A stretch of DNA of 64,000 nt, from NCBI GenBank assembly GCA_021792355.1, contig JAJYUV010000001.1, positions 186,001-250,000 of the forward strand, given 5' to 3'. The notes beneath the pieces were generated by a model. That model saw only the letters and a program-made list of their open reading frames with translations, was not told where the DNA came from and ran no database searches. The stretch comes from Thermoplasmata archaeon (GTDB lineage Archaea > Thermoplasmatota > Thermoplasmata > Thermoplasmatales > GCA-001856825). A program made the translations under genes and the position numbers. Position 1 is the first letter of the stretch. Every line of letters begins with the position of its first letter. Shown piece after piece: positions 7,932 to 16,471 of this stretch.

Positions 7932-9454
7932 CCCCTAAATGAAAGCGCCACGAAAATGACTCCTCCGACAAACAGGAGAACTCCATAGACTGTACTCGTA
8001 ATGAGTATAGCGCCGGAGACAAGGAATCCCGATGCAATAATCGCGCTCGGGTAGTTCGGTTCTTTTTTACGGGGTTGGACCTTTACGGTGTTTCTCAATA
8101 GCTCTGGAATACTCAAGTAGTCGTTCACAATCTTCTGAATTTTCTTGGGCAGATCGAATAATCGCCGTTTCAATACTTTGTAAGAGGCTTTTTCCTCTTT
8201 CATTATGTCAGCGACGACATCAACAAAATTAAAACTCGGATCAAGGGTCTTGCAGACACCATCCAGTATCACAGACATGCGGGCGAAAAGTGCTAGATTG
8301 TAAGGTAACCGAAATGGAAATCTAAACAGAACTGTATTTGCTCTATGAACGAGTTCCTGATATTCTATCTTGTTGATCTCCTTCCCTTCCAGATCCTTGA
8401 AGATAGTGCCCAACACTTCCTCCATAAACCTCCTGTCTGCCATCGGGTCTATCAGGTCGATATCTACAAGTACGTTCAGTAAGTGAGCAGCATCCAGAGT
8501 AGAGAGATAATAATATCCCATTAAGAGCTTGTCTCTCATCTGCTCAGTCAGTTCAGAGGTCATTCCATAGTCAAGTAAAACAAGTTTCTTGCTCTTGCTC
8601 CATCCGAGATTTCCTGGATGAGGATCAGCGTGGAATCTGCCCTCTCTAAGTGCTAGTCTTAGAAAGAGCTCATCAATGATCTTCGCCAGTCGAACTGGAT
8701 CTGCGTTGTTGCGCTTGAGTTCATCAACGTCAGTTATTTTAATGAAATCAATGAACTCCATCACAAGTACCCTGGATGTCGAAATCTCTTTGAAGACCTT
8801 CGGAACAATAACATCCATTTCAAGATCCAGTTCACTGATTTTGTCACCTATGATTTTAATGGACTCCGCTTCCCTTTCATAATCGAGCTCTAGTTCGAGA
8901 CTTGACAAAAACTGTTCTGTGAAGGTAGACAGTGAAAAAGTCTTCCCAGTGTATCTCTCTAACAGTCCTACGAAAGCTACAACCTTATCTCTATCTCTTC
9001 GAATAGTTTCTTGAATGTTTGGTCTGTTAACCTTTACCGCAACTACATTTCCCTTGTACTTGGCCTTGTAAACCAGACCCAAGCTAGCCCCAGAAACTCC
9101 TGTCTGGTCAAAATCTTCAAAGACCTCGTTGATCTTTCCAACTTCATTTTCTATAAGGTGTCTAACAGGCTCAAACGGTGGCATCGGAACCGAGTCCTGC
9201 AGATCGGTCAAAATCTCAATATACTCTTCAGGAACCACATCTCGCCTAGAGGATAGCAGTTGTCCCAGTTTTATGAAGAGGGGACCTGACTTTATCATGG
9301 CGTCCCTTAATTTGACTGCTTCCCTGATGCTTCTTTGTCTCTCAGGAGGCTTTCCGGTTTTCTCCAGCGTTTTTTGATAATATCGCAAATATCTAGCTCT
9401 TGGAAAGTATCTTAATGCTACTCCTAATCCTCGAAGCTTTCCAGTTAGAGTCAT
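7928..9454 (-). CDS. ABC1/UbiB-family atypical kinase-like protein
   Basis: 508 residues. The family hallmark KLGQ is present in GPLFIKLGQLLSSR, followed by the nucleotide-binding VVAVKV lysine, the catalytic FHADPHPGNLGW loop and LLDYGM metal-binding motif. Two hydrophobic segments at the very C terminus (about 465-505) would anchor it in the membrane. UbiB/COQ8 proteins support isoprenoid quinone biosynthesis or lipid handling through an ATPase activity; in Thermoplasmatales a menaquinone-related role is plausible but inferred. Single gene, divergent from purA. Confidence 0.92.
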   Translation of the reverse strand: MTLTGKLRGLGVALRYFPRARYLRYYQKTLEKTGKPPERQRSIREAVKLRDAMIKSGPLFIKLGQLLSSRRDVVPEEYIEILTDLQDSVPMPPFEPVRHLIENEVGKINEVFEDFDQTGVSGASLGLVYKAKYKGNVVAVKVNRPNIQETIRRDRDKVVAFVGLLERYTGKTFSLSTFTEQFLSSLELELDYEREAESIKIIGDKISELDLEMDVIVPKVFKEISTSRVLVMEFIDFIKITDVDELKRNNADPVRLAKIIDELFLRLALREGRFHADPHPGNLGWSKSKKLVLLDYGMTSELTEQMRDKLLMGYYYLSTLDAAHLLNVLVDIDLIDPMADRRFMEEVLGTIFKDLEGKEINKIEYQELVHRANTVLFRFPFRLPYNLALFARMSVILDGVCKTLDPSFNFVDVVADIMKEEKASYKVLKRRLFDLPKKIQKIVNDYLSIPELLRNTVKVQPRKKEPNYPSAIIASGFLVSGAILITSTVYGVLLFVGGVIFVALSFRG

Positions 9455-9687
9455 TACCGCATGAATTCAATCAAGTGTATAATTATATTTGATTTTCTCA
9501 TCCTGCTTAATATTTGAATATTCTGCGGATATTTGCAAGTAATCTTTGAGACCAGTTGGCTCAACTTCGAGCTGCCCTGAGAGGATCCGGCGATTTTTAA
9601 GTATGCCATTCTTAAGTAAAATCGATCAGCCATTCGATTGGGAATGAAAAGTTATTATCTGTTCATCGATATGGTAAAAAGGTTTGA

Positions 9688-10899
9688 ATGGAGACTCTGA
9701 CTCTGATTGGTTGCCAGTTTGGTGACGAGGGTAAGGGCAAAATTATAGATCATCTTTCAAAGGATTTCGATATCAATGTTCGATTTAATGGAGGAGAGAA
9801 CGCGGGTCATACAGTTGTCATTGGAGATAGAACAATAAAGTATCACCTTGTACCGGCCGGTTTTTTGAGGACCAAAACAGTTGTTATCGCTAGAGGGGTC
9901 GTCATAAATCTCAGCCGACTTATAGAGGAAATCGCATTCTTGAAAACTTTCAGATCCAGTTTTGACCTTAAAATCTCTAACCTCGCACATATTGTCACTC
10001 AGTTACACTTCAAAAGGGATAGCTATCTAGAGCAACTCAGGGGAGAGGGTAAGATAGGTACTACTCTGAAGGGTATCGGTCCAGCCTATGAATCTAAAGC
10101 TGGAAGGTATGGGATAAGGCTAGTTGACTTCAGAGACCCTGACGGTCTAGGCAAGCGACTTTCTCTTCTAAGTAAAATTTACCAGATCCCACTGGAAGAG
10201 GGATACGTTGCTAGTCTGATGGCAGATTATGCAAAAATAGAACCATACATCTCTGACACAAGAGCTTATTTGGAGGAGGAGCTAAACAGTGGAAAGAGGG
10301 CGTTGTTTGAGACGGCAAACGGGACGTTTATAGATCTTGACTCTGGCACGTACCCATTCGTGACTTCTTCCTATACTACTTCTGGCGGAGTGACTGTCGG
10401 TACAGGTCTTTCTCCAAAGTACTTTTCTAAATTCCTGGGTGTAGCTAAGGCATACACAACGCGTGTAGGCGAGGGGGTCTTTCCAACAGAAATGAGTGGT
10501 CCAGAAGCGGACAAGCTCCGAAAGCTTGGTAATGAATTCGGAACAACAACTGGGAGACCCAGACGAGTAGGATATCTTGACCTTCCCATGTTAAGAAAAG
10601 CAGTCAAGCTGAATTCCCTTGACTATATTGCTTTGACAAAAGTCGACATTCTGGGGCGCATGGATAAGATAAAGATTGCAACTTCGTACGAATCCAATGG
10701 TTCAGAGATTCTGGAATTTGATCCTGCGGCTATTCCAGACAAAGTAAATTATGAAACCTTCGCTCCATGGCACGACGACCCGAATAAATTGGAAGACTAC
10801 ATTGACTTCATTCAGGAGGAACTGAAAGTTCCAATAGTACTGATCGGAGTAGGAGAAAGGAGGGATGACATTGAAACCAGGGGACAGATAAATCTATAA
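9688..10899 (+). CDS. purA: Adenylosuccinate synthetase
   Basis: GTP-dependent ligation of IMP and aspartate, first step from IMP to AMP. 403 residues. Seen: N-terminal GDEGKGKIIDHL (GTP/IMP-binding loop with the catalytic Asp), GENAGHTV with the catalytic His, GTTLKGIGPAYESKAGRYGIR, TTTGRPRRVGYLDL and the guanine-recognition TKVD. All main motifs are intact and the length lies between the short archaeal and the usual bacterial forms. No purB is adjacent. Start taken as the ATG at 9688. Confidence 0.95.
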   Translation: METLTLIGCQFGDEGKGKIIDHLSKDFDINVRFNGGENAGHTVVIGDRTIKYHLVPAGFLRTKTVVIARGVVINLSRLIEEIAFLKTFRSSFDLKISNLAHIVTQLHFKRDSYLEQLRGEGKIGTTLKGIGPAYESKAGRYGIRLVDFRDPDGLGKRLSLLSKIYQIPLEEGYVASLMADYAKIEPYISDTRAYLEEELNSGKRALFETANGTFIDLDSGTYPFVTSSYTTSGGVTVGTGLSPKYFSKFLGVAKAYTTRVGEGVFPTEMSGPEADKLRKLGNEFGTTTGRPRRVGYLDLPMLRKAVKLNSLDYIALTKVDILGRMDKIKIATSYESNGSEILEFDPAAIPDKVNYETFAPWHDDPNKLEDYIDFIQEELKVPIVLIGVGERRDDIETRGQINL

Positions 10900-10994
10900 G
10901 GAAAGTATATGCCAAAAACCTAGGTTGTCAAACTGTGAGCTTGGGACCAGGCTTATTGCGCAATATTTATAGAGGGAGTGTTATTCATTAATCG

Positions 10995-11423
10995 GTGAAA
11001 AGGCACTTTCTTTCTAAACGGGAGACAAAAGAATTCAAAACGCTCTTGGATAGTTTTGGAATTTCAGTTGAGTCGAAAACCCTCGAGATCGAGGAAAACG
11101 ACCACTCAGTAATATATGACGGTTCAGTCCCTATCTTAGTCAAGTTCCAAGAGAAGTGGCTTCCTACCTTGAAAATCATGAATGCAAGGAATTTCCCGAA
11201 AGTAGTAATAGATCAAGGTGCCTATGAAGGGATCAAGAACGGTGCCAATTTGTATTCTGCAGGAGTAAAGAGCGTAGTAGGAACTCTTAGGAAAGGACTC
11301 ACCTGCATCATTGAAGACCCGGCAGGAAGACAGGTTGGGTCTGCTTCAGTTGAATCCGATGAGACAGATATCATAAGCAAGAAGCGGGGGTCCTACCTTA
11401 AAGTTTACGAACTTTACAAGTGA
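10995..11423 (+). CDS. PUA-domain RNA-binding protein (MCT-1/Tma20-like)
   Basis: 142 residues starting with GTG. The first 60 residues form a pre-PUA type region and residues about 65-140 fit a PUA domain (PKVVIDQGAYEGIKNGANLY, then AGVKSV and a strand-rich end), the arrangement of archaeal homologues of MCT-1/Tma20, which bind RNA at the ribosome. An AT-rich AATATTTATAG box 23-33 bases upstream supports the GTG start and leaderless expression. A role in translation or tRNA/rRNA binding is inferred from the family. Confidence 0.8.
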   Translation: MKRHFLSKRETKEFKTLLDSFGISVESKTLEIEENDHSVIYDGSVPILVKFQEKWLPTLKIMNARNFPKVVIDQGAYEGIKNGANLYSAGVKSVVGTLRKGLTCIIEDPAGRQVGSASVESDETDIISKKRGSYLKVYELYK

Positions 11424-11602
11424 TAACTTAGACACAGATTTTCATTAAGATCTTATTCTCGGGACTACATAATATGAGTATAGCGAAAATGCTCGACTAG
11501 CAAAGATAGAGGGATAACAATGAAAAAGTGATTGATCAAAACCTGATCTGATGAACTCTAGTCTGCCTGAAAAGTTAAATAATATCCAACTTCTCCTCAG
11601 TC

Positions 11603-12541
11603 ATGAGATTTATTGATCTTCATCAAGACTTAGGGATTACTTCTCAGCGTGCAGATATTATTTCATCCACCGAGCAATCGAGCCTTAAGGCAATTGAAAA
11701 ATTCGAGGATGCGGTCATTTTTGGCGTCTGCTTTCCACACATTTCCGTCGTAAATGATAGGTCTGAAGAGTTGACAAAGCAGTACGGTTTTCCAACTCGT
11801 GCCACAGTACCGCTGTGGGACGACCTGATGGAACAAATGAAATTCTATGGATATCTAGAAAGAAAAGGCTTTGTCTCCATTGTAAGAAATAATTCCGACC
11901 TCGCTAAACGGGGAACAAAACTCCTTTTGAGTCTAGAGGGAACGGACTGTCTCAAAGATCCATATGATCTTTATCTATTGCGCAACTTGGGGCTGAGAGC
12001 TATAGGCCTCACCTGGAACTACGACACTAAATTCGCAGCTGCAGCGATGTCCAAGAAAGACTATGGGCTTACAGGCTTTGGAAATGAATTAGTCAATATA
12101 GCAAACACCCAGAATGTCTTGATAGATCTTGCCCATGCTAGTAGAAACACGATATTAGATACCTGCTCTGTGACTAAGAAGCCCGTTATCTCTTCTCACG
12201 GAAATGCAAAGAGCGTATTCGATCATGTTAGAAACTTGGATGATGATTCCATAGATGCCATAATCAAGACAGGAGGGGTTATAGGCATTACTGCCATCAA
12301 ATCGACGCTTGGCAAAGATCCGTCCATAGATGATATGATAAAGCACATCGAATACGTAGGGGACAACTTCGGATGGAATCATGTTGCACTTGGAAGTGAT
12401 TTCCTAGGAATAGAAGAGACTCCAAGAGGGTTCGAGAGTGTGTCGAAGATCGAAGATCTTGCTAATAGGCTCGGAACCCACGCCACTCAAGTAATGTGGG
12501 ATAATCCCCTCAGAGTTATCTGTCAAGTGATTCCACCTTGA
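11603..12541 (+). CDS. Membrane dipeptidase family protein (peptidase M19)
   Basis: 312 residues of the renal-dipeptidase type metal-dependent hydrolase family. Zinc ligands are visible in order: His7 and Asp9 in DLHQDL, the bridging Glu in LSLEGTD, His in DLAHAS and His in SSHGNAK; the C-terminal ALGSDFLG also belongs to the barrel. Despite the family name no signal peptide or membrane segment is seen, so it is probably cytosolic and could release amino acids from dipeptides. An AT-rich GTTAAATAATAT box 20-30 bases before the ATG supports the start. Confidence 0.92.
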   Translation: MRFIDLHQDLGITSQRADIISSTEQSSLKAIEKFEDAVIFGVCFPHISVVNDRSEELTKQYGFPTRATVPLWDDLMEQMKFYGYLERKGFVSIVRNNSDLAKRGTKLLLSLEGTDCLKDPYDLYLLRNLGLRAIGLTWNYDTKFAAAAMSKKDYGLTGFGNELVNIANTQNVLIDLAHASRNTILDTCSVTKKPVISSHGNAKSVFDHVRNLDDDSIDAIIKTGGVIGITAIKSTLGKDPSIDDMIKHIEYVGDNFGWNHVALGSDFLGIEETPRGFESVSKIEDLANRLGTHATQVMWDNPLRVICQVIPP

Positions 12542-12606
12542 ATTAGTAAGTAATAGTCTTCAACAAGGGTATTGAAACCTAACGGCTCTCCATTTTTGAT
12601 TTTCAG

Positions 12607-12672
12607 GTCATCAAATACGCATCCTGGCAAGAGAGGCCTCTGCGAACGAACTTTGCAAAGGTTTTTGATGAC
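12607..12672. repeat. Extended inverted repeat in an intergenic region
   Basis: GTCATCAAA at 12607-12615 is complementary to TTTGATGAC at 12664-12672, enclosing the palindromes GAGGCCTC and CTTTGCAAAG. It lies between the ends of two convergent genes (M19 and DUF1805). It could be a shared terminator structure or a small structured RNA; no gene assignment is possible. Confidence 0.4.
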
Positions 12673-12775
12673 ACCGTTATATACAGCGCTCAGACCACTA
12701 CAGTAGATTACAGTTCATGTAATGAAAAGAACGGGATCGATTTCTATAAGCCAATGACTGATGGCTGGCTCGTTT

Positions 12776-13063
12776 CTATAGAAACCTGAGAGCTTCCCGT
12801 CCCTTCATTCCTTCCCTTACTCCCTTTTCCCGCGCCTTTGCACTAATTTTGCCGACATCTTTGTTTAGAAGGTCCTCAAAGGAGTTTACTCCAGAAATGG
12901 AGACGGCAATTGCGCCTGTTTTATCAGCTGCCTCCATGTTGAGATATCCGCACATCAGGAAACCATTCCTACCATTTATGACAACTATTGGTGCGGGCTT
13001 CGTTTCTATTTTGACCCCGGTATAAACTTCCCCGTCTATAGATAGGTTTTCAATCTGTATCAT
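12776..13063 (-). CDS. DUF1805-family protein
   Basis: 95 residues with the DUF1805 (YunC-like) pattern: a strand-rich N terminus, PIVVINGRNGFLMCGYLN, and AIAVSISGVNSFEDLL. Function is not established for the family. Its start overlaps the end of the PolB2-like polymerase gene by 14 bases, so it is probably the last cistron of that operon, although no DNA-related role is known. No membrane or signal segment. Confidence 0.75.
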   Translation of the reverse strand: MIQIENLSIDGEVYTGVKIETKPAPIVVINGRNGFLMCGYLNMEAADKTGAIAVSISGVNSFEDLLNKDVGKISAKAREKGVREGMKGREALRFL

Positions 13064-15032
13064 ACTCTTGGATACTCGTTTGGTGTATTATAGATTGATG
13101 TCTGTATGGGTATGATATGCTCTCCCAGGACATCTCCAATTTTCTGAGATAATAATTCTTGTCATACCTGTTCTCGAGGTTTTCAATGTCTACGGTCCCT
13201 CTTTTCTCGTTTATGACAAACATCGATAACTTGTCCCCAGGTCCAGCATTATTCGCCTTTTCAATGGCTCTTCTTCTTATTCCATTGACTTTGTAGAATT
13301 CTGGTCGACGTGTGGCAACTATTGACAGTCTAAGTTCCGAGTCCTCGACGTCACCGCTTATCAACCTTTCCTTGTATGAATCGTAAATGGCTCTAACCTC
13401 GTTGTAGTGGTCATGAAACTCTTCTATTTTCGTTACCCTGGCATAGATCTTTAGTATTTCCTCCTGCATCTCTTTGCATATTTTTGGAAAATCTGTTCGT
13501 CGAAGTTCTATTCCTCTAACCTTGAATTTTCCATTGTCCATTAGTCCAAAGTATCTGTTCAGAGCCCCGCTTCCATCTCTAGCGGGAAGGAAGACGATCC
13601 ACTTATAGAATCCTTCTAGTGAGATCTTCAGCCTGCTCATTTCATCTATCTGGCTTATTACCTTTTGTACATTCCCGTCTCCTTGAAGCCAGATTGAGTC
13701 GACTATTCCGTGTATAGTTCTAAAGCCTTCATTTTCTGCTATCTTAACGCTCTCCGTAAGTATCTTTCTTCCAAGGCAGGTTATAGATTCGTGAACTTCT
13801 ATCCTGCCAAACTTTGCATTTTTGTAACCGGTATAGCCGAACGACGTCAAGAGGAGCCACTTGAGGACTGCATCCCTTCTTCTGAATCTCTCGTCCGAGC
13901 TCTTCTTGCTTTTGTAATAGAGCCTGAGATCAAGAAGGTCAGACAGAAAATCGGATAGCATACCCCTCTTGTCTAGGCAGATTTCGTAGCCGAGGTCTTC
14001 TATTCTCATGGATTTTTGGCACCTTACGTTGATAGTTTCCGGTGAGAGATTATAGTTGACTATTATGGATGGATACATCGAACTGAAGTCTAGTTCATAG
14101 ACTTCCTCGTAAATGCCTGGTATGGGTTGAAGGTACAGTCCACCTCTATCTGCACTTATGAACGTGTCTAAATCCTTTATCATCTCGTGATCATCCTTGT
14201 AAAGAGGAATCATTATTCCCTTCTCCAGAGATTTTCTTACTTCATACGACGATACTGCAGTTCCGGGAGTAATGCGGGCGGAATGAAAAAGAGGCAGAGA
14301 AGTAATCTTGGAGATGGTCGCCAACCCTTCAAGTCCACCTTCGCTAAAAATAAACGATGTATCCCCGTCGATGTGAGGTATCCCATAAACATTGAAACCG
14401 CTAGTCCTATGACTGATCCTTCCGTACGAAGTGAACGTTCTTTCCCTGCTTCTCGAGGTTTTGGCGGAATATCCCTGCATCTTAGCAACTGCAAAGAACT
14501 CCGGAAAGTACCTATCTCCTCCTTCGGAAACAATCAGATTGGCTTCCTTCAGGTTTGAAAAGAAGAAATCGAACGAGGAGGAGAGATTGGTGAACAGCTC
14601 GCCATTGATCTCGATTTCTTCCAGAGAATTGATGAATTTTATGTTAAGTATGTTGAGATCAGGTATTTCGAAATCCTTCCTCACGTCATCGCCGAAAAAG
14701 TGTAAGTTGTTTTTGACCATGAATGACTGAACAACGTTTATATCTGCATTATAGACCTTATAATCTCTGAAATTTCCAATCTTTTCTATTGCAAGAATTA
14801 GGTCTCCTATCCTATTGGGTGGAATAGTTATACTCACTACTTTTTTTCTTGAAAAAATGTCTTCGTGCTCTTCCAGTTTCCATCTTATCCAGGGTACCAA
14901 GTCTATCTCATCTGTTAGTTTTTCTAACCGTTCCCCAGCAACGTATATTGTATGGTTGTAATTCCATTTCTTAATATTTCTGTATTCGTCTATGGTGTAC
15001 AGGGCCTTTCCTCCCCAAGCATCAACGATCAT
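13050..15032 (-). CDS. polB2: Family B DNA polymerase, PolB2-like, with altered catalytic motifs
   Basis: 660 residues, shorter than replicative PolB. Motif A is intact (LDFSSMYPS, Asp315). Motif B is KWLLLTSFGY (Lys391, with Thr for the usual Asn). Motif C is HGIVDSIW: the first Asp of the canonical DTD is Ile443 and the second is kept as Asp445. The N-terminal exonuclease region lacks the DIE motif and a normal second exonuclease motif, so proofreading is probably lost. This combination fits the archaeal PolB2 (Dpo2) group, once considered inactive and later linked to damage tolerance in Sulfolobales. ATGA overlap with the upstream 72-residue gene; last of a DNA-transaction operon before DUF1805. 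Confidence 0.85.
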   Translation of the reverse strand: MIVDAWGGKALYTIDEYRNIKKWNYNHTIYVAGERLEKLTDEIDLVPWIRWKLEEHEDIFSRKKVVSITIPPNRIGDLILAIEKIGNFRDYKVYNADINVVQSFMVKNNLHFFGDDVRKDFEIPDLNILNIKFINSLEEIEINGELFTNLSSSFDFFFSNLKEANLIVSEGGDRYFPEFFAVAKMQGYSAKTSRSRERTFTSYGRISHRTSGFNVYGIPHIDGDTSFIFSEGGLEGLATISKITSLPLFHSARITPGTAVSSYEVRKSLEKGIMIPLYKDDHEMIKDLDTFISADRGGLYLQPIPGIYEEVYELDFSSMYPSIIVNYNLSPETINVRCQKSMRIEDLGYEICLDKRGMLSDFLSDLLDLRLYYKSKKSSDERFRRRDAVLKWLLLTSFGYTGYKNAKFGRIEVHESITCLGRKILTESVKIAENEGFRTIHGIVDSIWLQGDGNVQKVISQIDEMSRLKISLEGFYKWIVFLPARDGSGALNRYFGLMDNGKFKVRGIELRRTDFPKICKEMQEEILKIYARVTKIEEFHDHYNEVRAIYDSYKERLISGDVEDSELRLSIVATRRPEFYKVNGIRRRAIEKANNAGPGDKLSMFVINEKRGTVDIENLENRYDKNYYLRKLEMSWESISYPYRHQSIIHQTSIQEYDTD

Positions 15033-15247
15033 TTGAATTCTTTTTTTATTTCTATCAGCACAAAGAGAAGAAATGAGAAATAAGGATCTAGGCTCGTTAT
15101 AGAGCCCTCTGGAATGTGAAGCTTGGTCTTTTTTATGAAGTCTTCCACTATATCTCTATCACGATTGTTCATCAATCTTTCAGCCTTTCTTATCTCTTCC
15201 GTTATACTTTCTATTTCCATTCTAAGGCTAGGGGTGTTTCTTCCCAT
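15029..15247 (-). CDS. Small helical protein in the PolB2 operon
   Basis: 72 residues, not recognised. Charged and mostly helical by appearance (EIESITEEIRKAERLMNNRD), ending in a hydrophobic stretch around FSFLLFVLIEIKK. It overlaps the upstream RecA-like gene by up to 37 bases (an internal ATG at 15220 would give 10) and shares ATGA with the polymerase start, so it is almost certainly co-translated with both. It may bridge the two neighbours; this is inference from position only. Confidence 0.7.
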   Translation of the reverse strand: MGRNTPSLRMEIESITEEIRKAERLMNNRDRDIVEDFIKKTKLHIPEGSITSLDPYFSFLLFVLIEIKKEFK

Positions 15248-15681
15248 CTCTTAACGACCTCGAGTATCTTCCTGCGGAATACGTTGTCCAACCAAGGCGG
15301 TCTAAACTCCTCGTCTCCGACTAAATATACTATGCTGGGTGTCTCTGTCCGTCTAGATATCTCTTCTAGTGCGCTCGATATATTAAGCAACACGTCTTCC
15401 TTCCACTCCTTCAATTCAGAGAGCCTGACCACAATGAAAATAGAGAAATCGTCATAGTAAAAATCCTCAACTATGGTTTTCTGAAACTGATACATATTAA
15501 GAATCCTCTGTATGTATAATTGATTTCCAAGTTTCCTTTTTAAATAATGGGCATCAACAAACACCCCATCCCCAAGTAGCAGGAGAGTCTTTCCATAGCT
15601 ATTCACGAAATCTTCGAGGAGAATCGAATTGAACTCTTCCATTTCCATGAGATATGAATGTCTCGGATTCGCCCTGAACAT
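15211..15681 (-). CDS. RecA/RadA-like protein without Walker A, PolB2 operon
   Basis: 156 residues. I read LLLLGDGVFVDAHYLKRKL, then LYIQRILNMYQFQKTIVEDF, a strand FSIFIVV, a helix, and PSIVYLV as the central strands of a RecA-type core: the region after Walker A, the R-x-F/Y-x-x-Q helix, the Walker B strand position and the next strand. There is no P-loop and no acidic Walker B residue, so ATPase activity is unlikely. Inactivated RadA paralogues are known neighbours of archaeal PolB2, and ImuA plays a comparable part in bacteria. Fold assignment is inferred by eye. First gene of the operon, promoter just upstream. Confidence 0.6.
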   Translation of the reverse strand: MFRANPRHSYLMEMEEFNSILLEDFVNSYGKTLLLLGDGVFVDAHYLKRKLGNQLYIQRILNMYQFQKTIVEDFYYDDFSIFIVVRLSELKEWKEDVLLNISSALEEISRRTETPSIVYLVGDEEFRPPWLDNVFRRKILEVVKRWEETPLALEWK

Positions 15682-15697
15682 ATATAAAAATCAGTGT

Positions 15698-15716
15698 GTC
15701 GATATTTTAACTTTAT
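15698..15716 (-). promoter_or_regulatory. Probable promoter of the PolB2 operon
   Basis: On the minus strand an AT-rich CTATAAAGTTAAAATAT lies about 20-40 bases before the ATG at 15681, a TATA-like position. It abuts the run of A-tracts to its other side. Confidence 0.45.
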
Positions 15717-15727
15717 AGCTCTTAATG

Positions 15728-15766
15728 AAAAATGAAAAAATTGAAAAAATGATTTTTTAGCAAAAA
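15728..15766. repeat. Phased A-tracts between the PolB2 operon and GNAT gene
   Basis: Five A or T tracts (15728-15732, 15735-15740, 15744-15749, 15753-15758, 15762-15766) recur every 7.5-9 bases. Such spacing produces intrinsic curvature or a stiff element between the two divergent promoters and may affect both. Confidence 0.5.
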
Positions 15767-15768
15767 CT

Positions 15769-15778
15769 CATAAATAAA
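15769..15778 (+). promoter_or_regulatory. Probable TATA box of the GNAT gene
   Basis: CATAAATAAA ends 20 bases before the ATG at 15798, a good position for a leaderless archaeal transcript. Confidence 0.5.
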
Positions 15779-15797
15779 GTCGAACTCCAACACAACA

Positions 15798-16271
15798 ATG
15801 ATAGAACTAATTCCAATGAGTGAAGAGGACCTAGAAGAATACCTGAAAACTGCCGTAGAGAACTATGCCAGCGAAAAGGTCAAGTCCGGAAACTGGAGGC
15901 AGAAAGAAGCCTTTGAAAGGTCGAAGAAAGAATATGCCAGACTTCTTCCGAATGGAGTAAAAACAGAAGGGCACCATCTCTTTACGATAAAAGATGGAGT
16001 CACTGGCCGTAAAGTGGGAATGATCTGGGTGGGAGTAAGTGGGACAGACAATGAAATAGATGGAGCCTGGATTTGGGACTTCTCCATAAACGAAAGGGAG
16101 AGAGGGAAGGGGTTTGGCAAGGAGACACTGAAGGCTCTAGACGCCGTGCTCTCAGGTCTAGGTCAGAGAAGGATTTCATTGCAAGTATTTGGACACAACG
16201 AAGTAGCTATAAACCTCTATAAGAAATCTGGATATCACATAACTAATCTGGTAATGTCAAAGAACCTCTAA
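15798..16271 (+). CDS. GNAT-family N-acetyltransferase
   Basis: 157 residues. The acetyl-CoA-binding motif A is seen as INERERGKGFGKETLKALD (R-x-x-G-x-G pattern) after a central strand, and the final NEVAINLYKKSGYHITNLVM is the typical GNAT C-terminal segment. Substrate unknown: amino groups of proteins, metabolites or antibiotics are all possible. Divergent from the PolB2 operon; its partner context gives no clear hint. Confidence 0.9.
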   Translation: MIELIPMSEEDLEEYLKTAVENYASEKVKSGNWRQKEAFERSKKEYARLLPNGVKTEGHHLFTIKDGVTGRKVGMIWVGVSGTDNEIDGAWIWDFSINERERGKGFGKETLKALDAVLSGLGQRRISLQVFGHNEVAINLYKKSGYHITNLVMSKNL

Positions 16272-16338
16272 GAGATACAGTCCGACCCCTAGACGTCTTC
16301 CATATCTAAGAATCTTCAAGATTATATTTCACTGACAT

Positions 16339-16352
16339 GATCTAAATAGATC
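16339..16352. terminator. Perfect palindrome between convergent genes
   Basis: GATCTA-AA-TAGATC, six-base arms, 67 bases after the GNAT stop and 120 before the glutamate dehydrogenase stop. Position suggests a 3-prime-end hairpin, though it also contains two GATC sites. Confidence 0.3.
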
Positions 16353-16427
16353 AGGCATATTTAGAAAGGTTTGATGGACTAATGAGTTAACAAATTTATG
16401 CCCGAAGGAACAATTGCAGAAATAATG

Positions 16428-16452
16428 AGGAAAAGGAATAAAAAATAAAAGA
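16428..16452 (-). terminator. T-rich terminator after glutamate dehydrogenase
   Basis: Read on the minus strand this stretch contains CTTTTATTTTTTATTCCTTTT, about 20 bases after the gdhA stop. Archaeal transcription commonly ends at such T-runs. Confidence 0.5.
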
Positions 16453-16471
16453 AGTCAAATTTGTTTTCGGT

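Noticed and set aside
9455..9687. Possible tRNA-like sequence between UbiB and PurA genes
   Set aside because: Stems for a cloverleaf could not be paired and no T-loop consensus was found; probably promoter DNA.
14187..14558. Long open frames opposite the PolB2 gene
   Set aside because: They run antisense to a well-supported coding region, have no ribosome site and show no protein-like composition; shadows of the real frame.
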